Positions 62,234-64,000 of a DNA stretch of 64,000 nt are shown here, piece by piece. The notes under the pieces are model-generated. The model searched no databases. It was not told the DNA's origin and saw only the letters and a list, made by a program, of their open reading frames with translations. The stretch is taken from the NCBI GenBank assembly GCA_038502055.1, contig JAXRKN010000045.1, positions 4,362,501 to 4,426,500 of the forward strand. The letters run 5' to 3'. Every line of letters starts with the position of its first letter. Position 1 is the stretch's first letter. Both the position numbers and the translations under genes were made by a program. The stretch comes from Tanytarsus gracilentus. Taxonomy: Eukaryota; Arthropoda; Insecta; Diptera; Chironomidae.

Positions 62234-63544
62234 TTATCGCGGTGGTGGACAAATTCCAGTTGTGTTAATTATTCCCCAAATCCAAGGTAGACTTTGCGTA
62301 ATGTCAGCATAGATTCCAGCGTATTGACCACCACATGCAGCGCCGAAGGAGGCAACTCCAATTACATCAAAAACTCGATCGCGACGCTCAACGATAAGTG
62401 GCTAAAAAAATCAAATTAAAATAAATTAAACTAAGTAATTAATGAAGTCAAAAGCACTTCTTACCCCACCAGAATCACCCTGTAAAAATGGCAATAATGT
62501 AATGACAGTATGAAAAATATTAAAAACAGTAAAAAAATCTCACCTGACATGTATCGATACCGGCACTTGCTTTTCCACAAGTCATTGATTTAAAGTTGAA
62601 AAGATAATGGAGATTCGTTGCGGCCGGACAAAGCGGGGTATGTAAAATACTAATCTGACCTTCGCGTAAATATTGCTCCATTTTTAGATCATCTTCGTCT
62701 ACTGTTCCCCAACCTTATAATTAGAATTTTTTAAATTATAAATTTAGAAAATTTCAAAATCATTTTTATACCGGTTATGATGCCAGTTCGTCCTCCGTAG
62801 TACATTCCTACATAAAAAGAATTTTTAATAGGGTGACTAGATAAATAGGAATTTTAGTGTTTTAACAAATTAAATTTTTGATAATTTTTAACTTGAAAAT
62901 ATTAAATTAAAAATTAAGCAGAAAATTTAATTTTTAACTCACGAGTGTGAGGAAGACAAAGAGTTCGAAGATGCCAAAATAGTTTAATAGGTTCTCTATA
63001 TTTGAGGATCGCAATGTCATAGTCGTCGTACTGTTTCTTAACGACATATAACGGATGCATGTAAACCTGATCAAAGTTCATTGATTCTCCTTTGTTGACG
63101 ATGTCATGTGCTCTTAACTTTCCATACAATTCCTTCCAATAATTTGGATGATCAGTTCTAAAAATTATCTCACGTGATATAGAAAGTGTAAAATTTAATT
63201 TCACTCACTCAAACGAGATACAATGTCCAGCTGTCAACGTCTGAAAATTTCTCAATAAACAAAAAAATTACAAGGACGCATTAAGTGTTTAATTAAATTA
63301 TCACGTTTTAATAAATTTCGTTTCAGCTTACATGCATGTCCGATATCAATGCACCACCACAATGAGGCTTATCGTGTGCATTAAAGAGAGCAACCATCCA
63401 CTGATATTTTAGTGGTTTTGCTTCAACACCGTTAACAATTCGACGAGTATCACTTGTGACAAGTCCACATACGCAATCATTACGAACATAACCAGTAACA
63501 ACCTTTGAGAGGTCAAGAAGAAACAGAAATATCAATATCAACAT
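62234..63544 (-). CDS. Secreted trypsin-like serine protease (S1), cluster gene C
   Basis: Seven exons join in frame: 63544-63332, 63240-63209, 63157-62943, 62807-62772, 62713-62544, 62479-62465 and 62401-62234. The protein is 282 residues. The start is the ATG at 63544, since the open frame upstream to 63574 has only a TTG. A signal peptide (MLILIFLFLLDLSKVVTG) precedes NDCVCG and the activation site TRR|IVNG. The triad is His77 (LTAGHC), Asp129 (DDYDIAIL) and Ser225 (GDSGGP), and Asp219 predicts trypsin-like specificity. GDSGG is a complete 15-nt microexon. It is the first gene of the head-to-tail cluster and is closest in exon layout to homologue B. Confidence 0.9.
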
Positions 63545-64000
63545 GTTTGTAGGATTTACTCCTAAAACATTCAAAAGCTAAAAGTTGACTAATTCGATTT
63601 TTTCAGCTGAAAAAAGTCTGTGAGAAAATTTTGAGGTTGTGTTTGTAGATTTTAGTGGGTTTCTGGAATCAACTTAAAATTCTTTTTTTATAATTTATTT
63701 TTTATTAATTAATTTTATCTACAAAATTTTACAACCTTAATTATAATTGATATATTTAAATATTTAAAATATTTCATTAAATATTTTTGAAAAATCTTCC
63801 CTCAATTTAAAAATGATTTTTTAAAATTCAAGCGAACTCCCCACAAATATTTATCGTCACTCATATGAATTTTCTTTTAATATAAATATTACACAATACA
63901 TCGATAATGCACAAATTACTTAAACAATATCTCAAGGCGAACCCTGAGAGAGTAAATTACAAGAAAAATGTTGCGCACAAGAGGAAAAACACGAATTAAA
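63545..64000. other. AT-rich region upstream of protease C
   Basis: I see no exon. It probably contains the promoter of protease C, but no convincing core element was found. Confidence 0.5.

Noticed and set aside
1..64000. CRISPR arrays, operons, riboswitches, rRNA or tRNA genes
   Set aside because: None seen. The sequence is clearly insect nuclear DNA with spliced genes.

Overview
The window is AT-rich eukaryotic genomic DNA, almost certainly from an insect and probably a fly. Coding exons are split by many short introns (about 50-150 bp) with GT..AG borders. Arthropod-type core promoters (TCAGT initiators, one with a DPE, one with a TATA box) are visible, and the gene families are typical of insects. 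The species cannot be fixed from sequence alone. Gene models were built by hand by joining exons whose splice phases agree. Every spliced model below closes in frame.

Layout. Positions 1-23,500 (+ strand) hold one long CD36-family (scavenger receptor class B, emp-like) gene. It has a 16.8 kb first intron and two alternative first coding exons, at 2278 and 13893. Positions 24,586-29,381 (- strand) hold an intact serine carboxypeptidase and, downstream, a duplicated copy of its last exon that is broken by a 2.3 kb insertion. Positions 30,668-33,390 (-) hold a PPP1R15 (GADD34/CReP) homologue, the eIF2-alpha phosphatase subunit. Its PP1-binding motif is completed exactly across an intron, and it has several upstream ORFs. 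Positions 34,043-43,100 (-) hold a 10-exon fatty acyl-CoA reductase. A TATA/Inr/CRE promoter at 50.0 kb is the most likely driver, and a decayed LINE fragment lies in intron 2. Positions 51,624-56,560 (-) hold a near-intact LINE with ORF1 and endonuclease/RT ORF2. Position 57,721 (+) starts a frameshifted ELOVL elongase fragment. Positions 58,478-63,544 (-) hold a tandem cluster of three S1 serine-protease genes. The outer two have complete catalytic triads, while the middle one has lost all three catalytic residues. All three encode the catalytic-serine motif in a 10- or 15-nt microexon.

Two blocks (25,331-27,602 and 38,446-39,780) have bizarre, C-poor, homopolymer-rich composition. Each abruptly interrupts a recognisable sequence, so an assembly or consensus problem must be considered there. 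A third segment (60,188-60,950) is flanked by a perfect 27-bp direct repeat.

No clearly new multi-gene system is evident. The best leads are the alternative N-termini of the CD36 gene, the triple-dead protease homologue nested between active paralogues, the microexon design of the protease cluster, and the duplicated carboxypeptidase terminal exon with signs of gene conversion.
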